From: Bacteroidales bacterium UBA1217
GTDB lineage: Bacteria; Bacteroidota; Bacteroidia; Bacteroidales; P3
Reading direction: 5' to 3'
Length of the DNA: 12,475 nucleotides
Assembly: GCA_002309335.1 (NCBI GenBank)
Contig: DBXH01000026.1
Coordinates: forward strand, 1-12,475
Positions 8,001 through 12,475 of the stretch are shown one piece after another (within the stretch, counting starts at the first letter, position 1; each line of letters starts with the position of its first letter). A model generated the notes under the pieces. The model searched no databases, had not been told where the DNA came from, and saw only the letters and a list, made by a program, of their open reading frames with translations. The position numbers and the translations under genes are program-made.

Positions 8001-8830
8001 AGATAGTTCTGTATACTTGATGTAGAGCTTCCAACATTGGCATCGTCGGTGTATACGAGGTCAACCAAAAAACCTTTGCGACGTTTCCAAGCGGCAAATT
8101 CGTCGAGGGCACCGCGGAAAGAGCTGTGGGCTACGATGGTGTAGCGCAGAGGGGCGTTGGTGTGGTTGTCTTTACTGCCTATCGAGTTGATGGCTGCAAT
8201 CCCGCTGCCGAAAGCCGGGCTTGCATATAGACGCTGCATCCGTTTGGTGGCGGCTATATCGGCATTCTGCTGACGCACAGCCACAGTTATCTCTTTAACG
8301 ATAATAAGTTGATTTGTTACAGGATTCCATCTGACAGGGTTGAACTTTATCGTTGCCAGGTTGCGGTCGCGGGCAACGCCGATAGCTTCCAGCTCGATGA
8401 CCGGAGCACCGCAGAAAGCATCGGTGGCATAAACTTTTGCATCCTTTACAAGACTTACGGGCGAGTTGTCGCTTTTGCTACGTGACGGCTGTGCGGGAAT
8501 GATTTGATGCTCGATGCCGAATACGGCCCCGTCAAGGGTGTCGCATATCATCGATTCTACGGTATAGGTCAATCCGTCGCCAAGAGCCACCTCAATGATT
8601 TTCACCATTGCTGGCAATGCCGGTTGCCCAGCCATACTCTGTGTGCCGAAATCATCCAGCATAAGGCTTGTGTAGTTGTTGTTCAAGAACGTGACATCTG
8701 AAACGTTCGGTTCAGGAGTGCTGAAACTAATACGTACCACAGAGTAGTCGCTCTGTTTCACTTGGTAATTCTGAGCTGTGATGTTGAGTGCAAGGCACAG
8801 AATTGTTGCAAGGGTGAGTAGTTTTTTCAT
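5012..8830 (-). CDS. Gingipain-family (peptidase C25) protease with T9SS tail
   Basis: This 1272-residue protein is a secreted cysteine endopeptidase. Its signal peptide (about 1-19) is probably cut before Gln20, which fits N-terminal pyroglutamate formation common in Bacteroidota. Residues about 20-225 look like a C25 propeptide. Residues about 228-612 are the catalytic domain, with His455 in NYTAHGG and Cys488 in IGNCCLSNSY, followed by ACLGEALLR and YWTEDFYWSVG. The 33-residue His-Cys distance equals that of gingipain Kgp (His444/Cys477) and RgpB (His211/Cys244), and the NCC motif resembles Kgp. Then come an Ig-like domain (about 615-700), beta-rich repeats (about 700-920), a cleaved-adhesin-like jelly roll (about 928-1062, FEDDSWAEYPW to AWIDDLHLP), an Ig/PKD-like domain (about 1115-1186) and a type A T9SS sorting domain (about 1200-1272, RLYPNPAQS, DISSLANGMYFLQ). 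Known C25 enzymes digest host or dietary proteins or process T9SS cargo. The substrate here cannot be told. It lies 63 bp after rluA and has its own strong terminator. Confidence 0.93.
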   Translation of the reverse strand: MKKLLTLATILCLALNITAQNYQVKQSDYSVVRISFSTPEPNVSDVTFLNNNYTSLMLDDFGTQSMAGQPALPAMVKIIEVALGDGLTYTVESMICDTLDGAVFGIEHQIIPAQPSRSKSDNSPVSLVKDAKVYATDAFCGAPVIELEAIGVARDRNLATIKFNPVRWNPVTNQLIIVKEITVAVRQQNADIAATKRMQRLYASPAFGSGIAAINSIGSKDNHTNAPLRYTIVAHSSFRGALDEFAAWKRRKGFLVDLVYTDDANVGSSTSSIQNYLQGLYDNATESSPAPTYVLFVGDIAQIPAFSLSSYDGPHSSDLSYCCWTGNDNIPDCYYGRFSAQNINQLTPQISKTLMYEQYTFPDPTYLNTAALIAGVDGGYSSDNGYKYGDPAMDYATKTYVTTANGFTNIVYYKNNTSFVPTGVTVTGSSQANGTAAALRTLYNNGCGFVNYTAHGGTTEWSNPSFTTSNVSQMTNNNKPMVMIGNCCLSNSYQVDACLGEALLRKNNNAGAVGYIGGSNSTYWTEDFYWSVGIRTNINNTMNTDYDANNLGMYDKLFHTHNEAYSNWFTTMGGMIFAGNMAVENSTSNAQMKIYYWQIYHLMGDPSLMPYIHGEADVMTANIPGAIPIGMSTMSVGAVPYAYVALKDPDGNLVGAAFADASGNATLQFAALNTPGTYEVAITAQGYQPFFQDVNVTANGPYVSVTEMTPRATLEANGNISFDVTLKNLGVNNANTLSIEFQSVDGSILIDTTGIIDLGTGLQVNQLTELHNVCHGHIWGHITDQTKTTVKIIVRWGNTTNDISVSNYQFTINADNMRMLSYTTDNQLATTGNIVINITNKNFGHATLQNGTISLLPLDPSFTVTAPQSQHFDISNIEAGRENIQSFTISLNGEEPEGRSIPLIQVINNTFRSNKDTIWIQFGLDNSLITFEDDSWAEYPWTHGTYPWQAVSQDAHNGAKCLRSANNLGNNNNSEISIVWTSTVDDSITFYKNASSENRWDFFRFYIDGNKKEEVSGTNNSWSRSAYFVPQGTHTFKFSYEKDYSQSSGSDCAWIDDLHLPHCGTVYVYSLDSICQGSDYQFRDSLISTEGFDAGVYHYTDSSENEVYILTLVLTPTPEVTISGGDVTIRAGETVRLTATGSDSYVWSSGETSAIIDVYPTETTTYTVTGYNGNCASTASTTVTVEGTIGINTVMATNSARLYPNPAQSTLTIDGANISHICIIDITGRKLIAKNVEGNSNTVDISSLANGMYFLQASYNDGNKATLKFVKK

Positions 8831-8893
8831 TTGTTGTTTATTTATCTATGTTTTATTTTGTATTCGTTTTATTCAAAAAATTGTATTTTCAAT

Positions 8894-9586
8894 TTACAAA
8901 GACATTTCTCTAAAGTTGTCCCATACCGGTTCTTGCGGAGGTGGTGCGACAATAGTTATTTCCTCTTTCCTTACAGGATGTGTGAATGTTATGCTCCTTG
9001 CGTGCAGCGATATGCCGCCGTCGGGGTTTGAGCGTTCGGCGCCATATTTCAGATCGCCTTTAATATGGCAGCCTATGTTGGCTAGTTGGGCGCGAATTTG
9101 ATGATGGCGTCCGGTGTGCAGGTCGATTTCCAGCAGATGGTAGCCGCCGTCGCTAATGCCTGCAAGCTTATAGTCAAGTATGGCCAGTTTTGCGTTGACG
9201 GTTCCTGCCTTCACCACATAGCTGCGGTTGTTTTTCTCGTTGCGGAGCAGCCAGTCTTCCAGGTGTCCGCTTTCTTGCGGCGGAGCCTCTTGACAGAGAG
9301 CCCAGTAACTCTTCTGAAAGTCGCGACCTTTGATAGCCTCATTCATTCGGCTTAGCGCTTTTGATGTCTTCGCAAACAGCACCACACCGCTTACGGGACG
9401 GTCCAATCTGTGTATCACACCGCAAAAGACATTGCCGGGCTTGTTGTCGCGCATCTTTAGAAAAGCTTTTATATATTCAGGCAATGGTATATCGCCGGTC
9501 TTGTCACCTTGCACAATTTGCCCGCAGCACTTGTTGAGTGCCAGCAGGTGATTGTCCTCGTACAATATTTGATCAGCGATATTCAT
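8894..9586 (-). CDS. RluA-family pseudouridine synthase
   Basis: This 230-residue cytosolic enzyme converts specific uridines in rRNA or tRNA to pseudouridine. The catalytic motif HRLDRPVSG holds the nucleophilic Asp62. The family also shows GRHHQIRAQLA (about 159-169) and HARSITFTHPV (about 195-205). There is no N-terminal S4 RNA-binding domain; the protein opens directly into the catalytic core (ILYEDNHLLALNK), so it resembles the short RluA/TruC-like members. Its RNA target cannot be assigned from the sequence. It is the last gene of the ftsH-LUD-cdsA-psd-rluA run, 13 bp after psd, with a probable shared transcript. The ATG at 9586 starts the conserved beta strand region, and no upstream alternative fits better. 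Confidence 0.92.
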   Translation of the reverse strand: MNIADQILYEDNHLLALNKCCGQIVQGDKTGDIPLPEYIKAFLKMRDNKPGNVFCGVIHRLDRPVSGVVLFAKTSKALSRMNEAIKGRDFQKSYWALCQEAPPQESGHLEDWLLRNEKNNRSYVVKAGTVNAKLAILDYKLAGISDGGYHLLEIDLHTGRHHQIRAQLANIGCHIKGDLKYGAERSNPDGGISLHARSITFTHPVRKEEITIVAPPPQEPVWDNFREMSL

Positions 9587-9614
9587 TAAACTTCAAATTT
9601 TAAACTTTCAATTT
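9587..9614 (-). repeat. Imperfect 14-bp tandem repeat at the psd-rluA junction
   Basis: TAAACTTCAAATTT (9587-9600) is followed at once by TAAACTTTCAATTT (9601-9614), with two mismatches. The second copy codes for the last residues and stop of psd, and the first fills the gap up to the rluA ATG. The gap therefore looks like a duplication of the psd 3' end. The sequence is very AT-rich, so chance is possible. Confidence 0.5.
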
Positions 9615-10262
9615 TGCAATCGGGGTGATTCCGTTGCGAACCACATCTTCGATGGCAACATCCAGTTCGGTGTCGAGTGGCAGGAACATATCGACGCGTG
9701 AGCCGAACTTGATAAAGCCCATCTCCTGATTCTGTTTAACCTTCTCTCCTTCACGGGCGTAGCACACTATGCGACGGGCCATAACTCCCGCCACCTGGCG
9801 CAACAATACCTTCTGTCCATTCTCGAGACGCATTCCTACGCTTGCACGCTCGTTCATAATCGACGATTTAGGGTAGGAGGCAATAAAGTAGTTGCCTTTG
9901 TGGTATTTTACATATTCAACCGTACCGTCTACTGGATAGCGGTTCACGTGGACATCGGTACCATACATAAACACGCTGACCATCAGGCATTCGCAGTTTA
10001 GATATTCCTTCTCAAAAGTCTGCTCTATGGTGCAGATGGTGCCGTCGGCAGGGGCTATGTAGCGCTTGCCGTCCTCGGTGAAAACACGCTTGGGAATGCG
10101 GAAGAACGACGCCAGCGCTATCCAGAAGCCGAACATAATAACGATAAGCAGCCAGTTGAAAAAGTTAAGATGCTCGGTAAATACAATCATCAACACCGTT
10201 ATGGCCACGAAGATGGCCAGTGTGCTGAGCAATAATCTATATCCTTCTTTGTGTATGTACAT
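9600..10262 (-). CDS. psd: Phosphatidylserine decarboxylase (pyruvoyl enzyme)
   Basis: This 220-residue inner-membrane enzyme decarboxylates phosphatidylserine to phosphatidylethanolamine. Two membrane segments lie near the N-terminus (about 10-30 and 35-55). Conserved features follow: PADG (71-74), MYGTDVHVNR with His105, and FIKFGSRVD, where self-cleavage between Gly187 and Ser188 would create the pyruvoyl group on the alpha chain. The length and GS site place it in the short, archaeal-like Psd group, unlike the about 300-residue enterobacterial enzyme with LGST. It starts 4 bp after cdsA, which makes translational coupling likely and places CDP-DAG synthesis and PE synthesis in one transcript. 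Phosphatidylserine synthase is not in the window. Confidence 0.94.
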   Translation of the reverse strand: MYIHKEGYRLLLSTLAIFVAITVLMIVFTEHLNFFNWLLIVIMFGFWIALASFFRIPKRVFTEDGKRYIAPADGTICTIEQTFEKEYLNCECLMVSVFMYGTDVHVNRYPVDGTVEYVKYHKGNYFIASYPKSSIMNERASVGMRLENGQKVLLRQVAGVMARRIVCYAREGEKVKQNQEMGFIKFGSRVDMFLPLDTELDVAIEDVVRNGITPIAKLKV

Positions 10263-10266
10263 AAAC

Positions 10267-11136
10267 TTACAGATTAATTATCCCTAAAAACAGTAAAACA
10301 AAAGGAACAGCCATAAGTATGCTGTCGAAACGGTCGAGTACGCCACCGTGACCGGGCATTATGTTGCCGCTGTCCTTCACGCCGCAATAGCGTTTGAACA
10401 TCGACTCCACCAGGTCACCAAGTGTGCCGGCAACGCTGCATATCAAACCGATGATGGCCCAACCAAGAGTGTGTATTTCGGGCGCGAAGCGGGAACCTGC
10501 AAGTACAGCGGCAGCAATACAGAACAAAGTGCCGCCGATAGTGCCTTCCCACGTCTTGTTGGGCGAGTGGCGCTCCCACATCTTGTGCTTTCCGAGCAGC
10601 ATTCCTGTTATGTAGGCAAAACTGTCGTTGACCCATATCAGGATGAAAATCATCATTGTAAGCCCTGCTCCGAAGATGTGAGCCGTATTAAGTAATGCCA
10701 GCGGCACCATAATCCATATTGAAGGCAGCAGGGTATGGCCCACCGTTGTGAACGGTTCGTTGTCGTTGCGCCACAACTGGATGATGAATGTTGTCAGATA
10801 CAAGACTGGAATCAGAATGGATAAAAAAATAATCGATACAAATAGATATATAGATCTGGCTAGTACATATGTTTCTGAAGCTAAAGGCAAAACAAAAAAA
10901 GCAAAATAGGAGGCGACTCCGGCAATAAAAGCCATCGGCTTGTTGCTCTTCACGCCTTTCAACTCTAGATTGTGAACATACTCGTATATGCCGATGATGC
11001 CTATCACGAAAAAGACGCAGGCAAAGACAGCGTCGCCCAGCAATGCGTTGTCCGTCCATTTTCCCAGGAAAATGCTGCAGACGACGATTGCTACATATAC
11101 TGCGCCGCTAAGGGTTCGTATCAGGAATTTATTCAT
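10267..11136 (-). CDS. cdsA: Phosphatidate cytidylyltransferase (CDP-diacylglycerol synthase)
   Basis: This 289-residue multi-pass membrane enzyme makes CDP-diacylglycerol from phosphatidate and CTP, the branch-point precursor of bacterial phospholipids. About seven or eight hydrophobic segments are visible. The CdsA signature is complete near the C-terminus: SMFKRYCGVKDSG (about 245-257) followed by PGHGGVLDRFD (261-271). The upstream motifs VNDSFAYITG (169-178) and SPNKTWEG (191-198) are also typical. Its stop is 4 bp before the psd ATG. The 143-bp gap upstream, towards the LUD gene, carries two blocks of short tandem repeats and no obvious promoter. Confidence 0.95.
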   Translation of the reverse strand: MNKFLIRTLSGAVYVAIVVCSIFLGKWTDNALLGDAVFACVFFVIGIIGIYEYVHNLELKGVKSNKPMAFIAGVASYFAFFVLPLASETYVLARSIYLFVSIIFLSILIPVLYLTTFIIQLWRNDNEPFTTVGHTLLPSIWIMVPLALLNTAHIFGAGLTMMIFILIWVNDSFAYITGMLLGKHKMWERHSPNKTWEGTIGGTLFCIAAAVLAGSRFAPEIHTLGWAIIGLICSVAGTLGDLVESMFKRYCGVKDSGNIMPGHGGVLDRFDSILMAVPFVLLFLGIINL

Positions 11137-11167
11137 TGGTTTTGTTTAGATGTTGAGCTGTTTATTT

Positions 11168-11214
11168 GTTGATACGTTGATATGTTGATACGTTTTATGT
11201 TGATATGTTAAGTT
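11168..11214 (-). repeat. 8-bp tandem repeats (GTTGATAY) upstream of cdsA
   Basis: Copies of GTTGATAC or GTTGATAT start at 11168, 11176, 11184 and 11199. A degenerate 7-nt unit (GTTTTAT) sits at 11192 and a further one (GTTAAGTT) at 11207. The block lies between the LUD and cdsA genes, 31 bp upstream of the cdsA ATG. The unit length is not a multiple of three and the block is outside any plausible coding frame. Confidence 0.8.
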
Positions 11215-11232
11215 GTTTATGTATTGTCCCTT

Positions 11233-11276
11233 TCACTCCCTTTTCACTCCCCATTCACTCCTCTCTCACTCCCTTA
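11233..11276 (-). repeat. Four 11-bp tandem repeats after the LUD gene
   Basis: The core TCACTCC recurs at 11233, 11244, 11255 and 11266, an exact 11-bp period; the remaining 4 bases of each unit vary. On the transcribed minus strand each unit reads GGAGTGA, which is purine-rich. The block starts 3 nt beyond the LUD stop codon, and 18 bp separate it from the 8-bp repeat block. No T run or hairpin is present, so it is not an intrinsic terminator. Confidence 0.85.
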
Positions 11277-11279
11277 AAT

Positions 11280-11903
11280 TCAATTCGTCTCGTCTTCAAT
11301 CAGAATCAGATAAAGTTTCTGCAAACCCTTGCTGTAGGCGTAACCTGCGGGGTTGGCTACTATCATTTGTTCCGGATATTCGGGATAGAGTTGCTTAAGC
11401 CGTTCGTTGGCAGCCTCCCAGTCGGTCACCACTTGCGATGTAAATGCCAACACGACGGTCGTTTCCGACAAGGCGGGAATAGTGTTGCCCAGTCCGAGGT
11501 TGGAGGTTATCACTATGCTTCCCTGCCAGGCGATAAGTGCCTCGCACAATGTGGCAATCAGTGGATAGCGCTTTGTCGGCTCGCATGTGCAACGGTTGTC
11601 GACATTCAGGTGCCCCAGAAAACTTGTAAGATTCTCGCTAGCGCATCCAATCGTAATATTGTCGTGTCGCGACTGAATCTCTTTTATTCTTTCGCCGATA
11701 TCCTTCTCGTTGTAGCAGTAGTAGAGTGTGCCGCCGGCTTTAGTGAATTTTTCGGCAAAGAGAACGCTCAAATCGTCGTCGCCGGCGTTGATGAAAGTAC
11801 CACCGACAGCATTCGATATCTCACAGTCGGCAATATCCTCCCTGTTTATCAATGCTTCGCGTATGTCCTTGAGCACTTGCTCTTTCAATCGGTTGTCTTT
11901 CAT
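11280..11903 (-). CDS. LUD-domain (LutC-like) protein
   Basis: This 207-residue protein resembles the LUD domain seen in LutC/LutB lactate-utilisation proteins, with a NagB/RpiA/CoA-transferase-like fold. Supporting segments are GGTFINAG (34-41), CEALIAWQGSIVITSN (120-135), the VVLAFTSQVV strand (150-159) and the C-terminal ANPAGYAYSKGLQKLYLILIED. It has no signal peptide, membrane segment or Fe-S cysteine motif, and no LutA/LutB partner is nearby, so lactate oxidation should not be assumed. The usual TGS/TGT and glycine-arginine positions of LutC-like proteins appear altered here (WQGS, LGLGN). From memory, a LUD protein between ftsH and cdsA is common in Bacteroidota; its role there is unknown to me. 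The ATG at 11903 follows a 9-bp tandem repeat array directly. The family call is moderately sure, the function open. Confidence 0.75.
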   Translation of the reverse strand: MKDNRLKEQVLKDIREALINREDIADCEISNAVGGTFINAGDDDLSVLFAEKFTKAGGTLYYCYNEKDIGERIKEIQSRHDNITIGCASENLTSFLGHLNVDNRCTCEPTKRYPLIATLCEALIAWQGSIVITSNLGLGNTIPALSETTVVLAFTSQVVTDWEAANERLKQLYPEYPEQMIVANPAGYAYSKGLQKLYLILIEDETN

Positions 11904-11908
11904 TGGGT

Positions 11909-11953
11909 GGTTTTAAAGGTTTTAAAGGTTGAAAAGGTTTAAAGGGTTGAAAG
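11909..11953 (-). repeat. Five 9-bp tandem repeats directly upstream of the LUD start
   Basis: Units on the + strand are GGTTTTAAA (11909), GGTTTTAAA (11918), GGTTGAAAA (11927), GGTTTAAAG (11936) and GGTTGAAAG (11945), with the start of a sixth at 11954. On the transcript they read as CAACCTTT/AAACCTTT-like units and end 5 nt before the LUD ATG, filling most of the 74-bp gap after ftsH. In this position, copy-number change would alter the leader and the translation start region. Confidence 0.85.
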
Positions 11954-11977
11954 GGTTCTCCATTTTCCGTGAATGTG

Positions 11978-12475
11978 TCAGTCTTCCACTTTTGGAGAGG
12001 AGTTATCCGAAGGACCGGGGTTTGTTGCACTATCTTCGTTTTCTGTTTTCTGTTCTTCGCTCCAAGGTCTTGGACCGTAAATCTGTTCTACATCCTCACG
12101 GAAAATCACCTCACGTTCGAACAGCAGGTTTGCCAGTTGGTCGAGTTTCTCGCGGCTGCCGAGGATAATATCCTTTGCACGCTTATAGGCTTCTTCGACC
12201 ATACGCTTCACCTCGCTGTCGATGGTTTCGTTGGTATGCTCGCTGAAGGGCTTGGTGAAGTTCCATTCGCTTTGACCGGTCGAGTCGTAGTAGCTGATGT
12301 TGCCGATCTTGGGGCTCATACCGTAGTAGGCCACAAGCGAGAAAGCCATCTTCGTGGCACGCTCAAGGTCGTTCAAAGCGCCTGTCGAAATCTGTCCGAA
12401 GACTATCTCCTCGGCTGCGCGACCAGCCACAAGCGACGTAATCTCGTCAAACATCTGCTCGTAGGTGGTTATCTG
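11978..12475 (-). CDS. ftsH: ATP-dependent zinc metalloprotease FtsH, C-terminal part
   Basis: The frame stays open to the window edge, so only the last 165 residues are seen. They cover the end of the M41 peptidase domain: SLVAGRAAEEIVFG, then STGALNDLERATKMA, where the Asp of NDLERAT (fragment residue 36) is the third zinc ligand of the family. YGMSPKIGN follows, then the helical region ending LLEREVIFREDVEQIYG-like (read here as LLFEREVIF). The HEAGH motif and the AAA+ domain lie beyond the window. FtsH is an inner-membrane hexamer that degrades misfolded or short-lived membrane proteins. The C-terminal tail (about 30 residues) is acidic and rich in Ser, Pro and Asn. It is the first gene here of a probable operon with the LUD, cdsA, psd and rluA genes. 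Confidence 0.95.
   Translation of the reverse strand, partial: QITTYEQMFDEITSLVAGRAAEEIVFGQISTGALNDLERATKMAFSLVAYYGMSPKIGNISYYDSTGQSEWNFTKPFSEHTNETIDSEVKRMVEEAYKRAKDIILGSREKLDQLANLLFEREVIFREDVEQIYGPRPWSEEQKTENEDSATNPGPSDNSSPKVED

Noticed and set aside
8878..8895. AAATTG/CAATTT hairpin followed by T residues at the rluA stop
   Set aside because: The 6-bp stem is all weak pairs and overlaps the stop codon, and its 3' arm shares bases with the T run. It is too weak to call as a terminator.
11205..11942. 245-codon open frame on the + strand opposite the LUD gene
   Set aside because: It runs antisense over a gene with recognisable domain features, starts inside the repeat blocks, and its translation shows no recognisable motif. 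It is a shadow frame.
11821..12030. Minus strand frame coding PFQPFKPFQPLKPLKP-type repeats
   Set aside because: The peptide repeat is only the 9-bp DNA array read as three codons. The frame overlaps both the ftsH end and the LUD start, which are better supported.
1..12475. CRISPR array, tRNA, rRNA, insertion sequence or phage genes
   Set aside because: The tandem repeats have 8-14 nt units without spacers of CRISPR size. I saw no transposase, integrase, tRNA-like cloverleaf or rRNA sequence.

Overview
The window looks like chromosomal DNA from a member of the Bacteroidota, most likely order Bacteroidales. Three things point there. Two large secreted proteins end in type IX secretion system (T9SS) C-terminal sorting domains. 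The gene starts lack clear Shine-Dalgarno sequences, and one of them has an upstream TAnnTTTG-type -7 box. The gene set (FKBP lipoprotein, short arginine-decarboxylase-like enzyme, ftsH-LUD-cdsA-psd cluster) is also typical. I cannot place it to genus from the sequence alone.

Layout. Positions 1-2352 (+) hold the 3' part of a modular surface or secreted protein with fibronectin-III-like, jelly-roll/adhesin-like and InlB-like modules and a T9SS tail. A 17-bp hairpin (2390-2431) lies between it and the convergent gene. Everything after that is on the minus strand. In order along the + coordinates these are an FKBP-type peptidyl-prolyl isomerase lipoprotein (2473-3201), an alanine-racemase-fold PLP decarboxylase, probably arginine decarboxylase (3312-4712), a strong intrinsic terminator (4945-4986), and a 1272-residue gingipain-family (C25) cysteine protease with a T9SS tail (5012-8830). 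These are followed by an RluA-family pseudouridine synthase (8894-9586), phosphatidylserine decarboxylase (9600-10262), phosphatidate cytidylyltransferase (10267-11136), a LUD-domain protein (11280-11903) and the 3' end of ftsH (11978 to the window end).

How the genes work together. In transcription order, ftsH, LUD, cdsA, psd and rluA form a probable operon for membrane quality control and phospholipid synthesis. CdsA makes CDP-diacylglycerol, and Psd carries out the last step to phosphatidylethanolamine. The phosphatidylserine synthase between them is not in this window. The C25 protease is probably a separate unit, exported by the Sec system and then T9SS, as is the adhesin-like protein at the left edge. 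The decarboxylase probably feeds polyamine synthesis, and the FKBP lipoprotein probably helps fold envelope proteins.

Most unusual. I see no wholly new system. The best leads are the full-length C25 protease, with an exactly conserved His-Cys spacing, in what is otherwise a housekeeping neighbourhood, and a series of different short tandem repeats (9, 11, 8 and about 14 nt) in the gene junctions of the ftsH-to-rluA cluster. One of these repeats ends five bases before a start codon.
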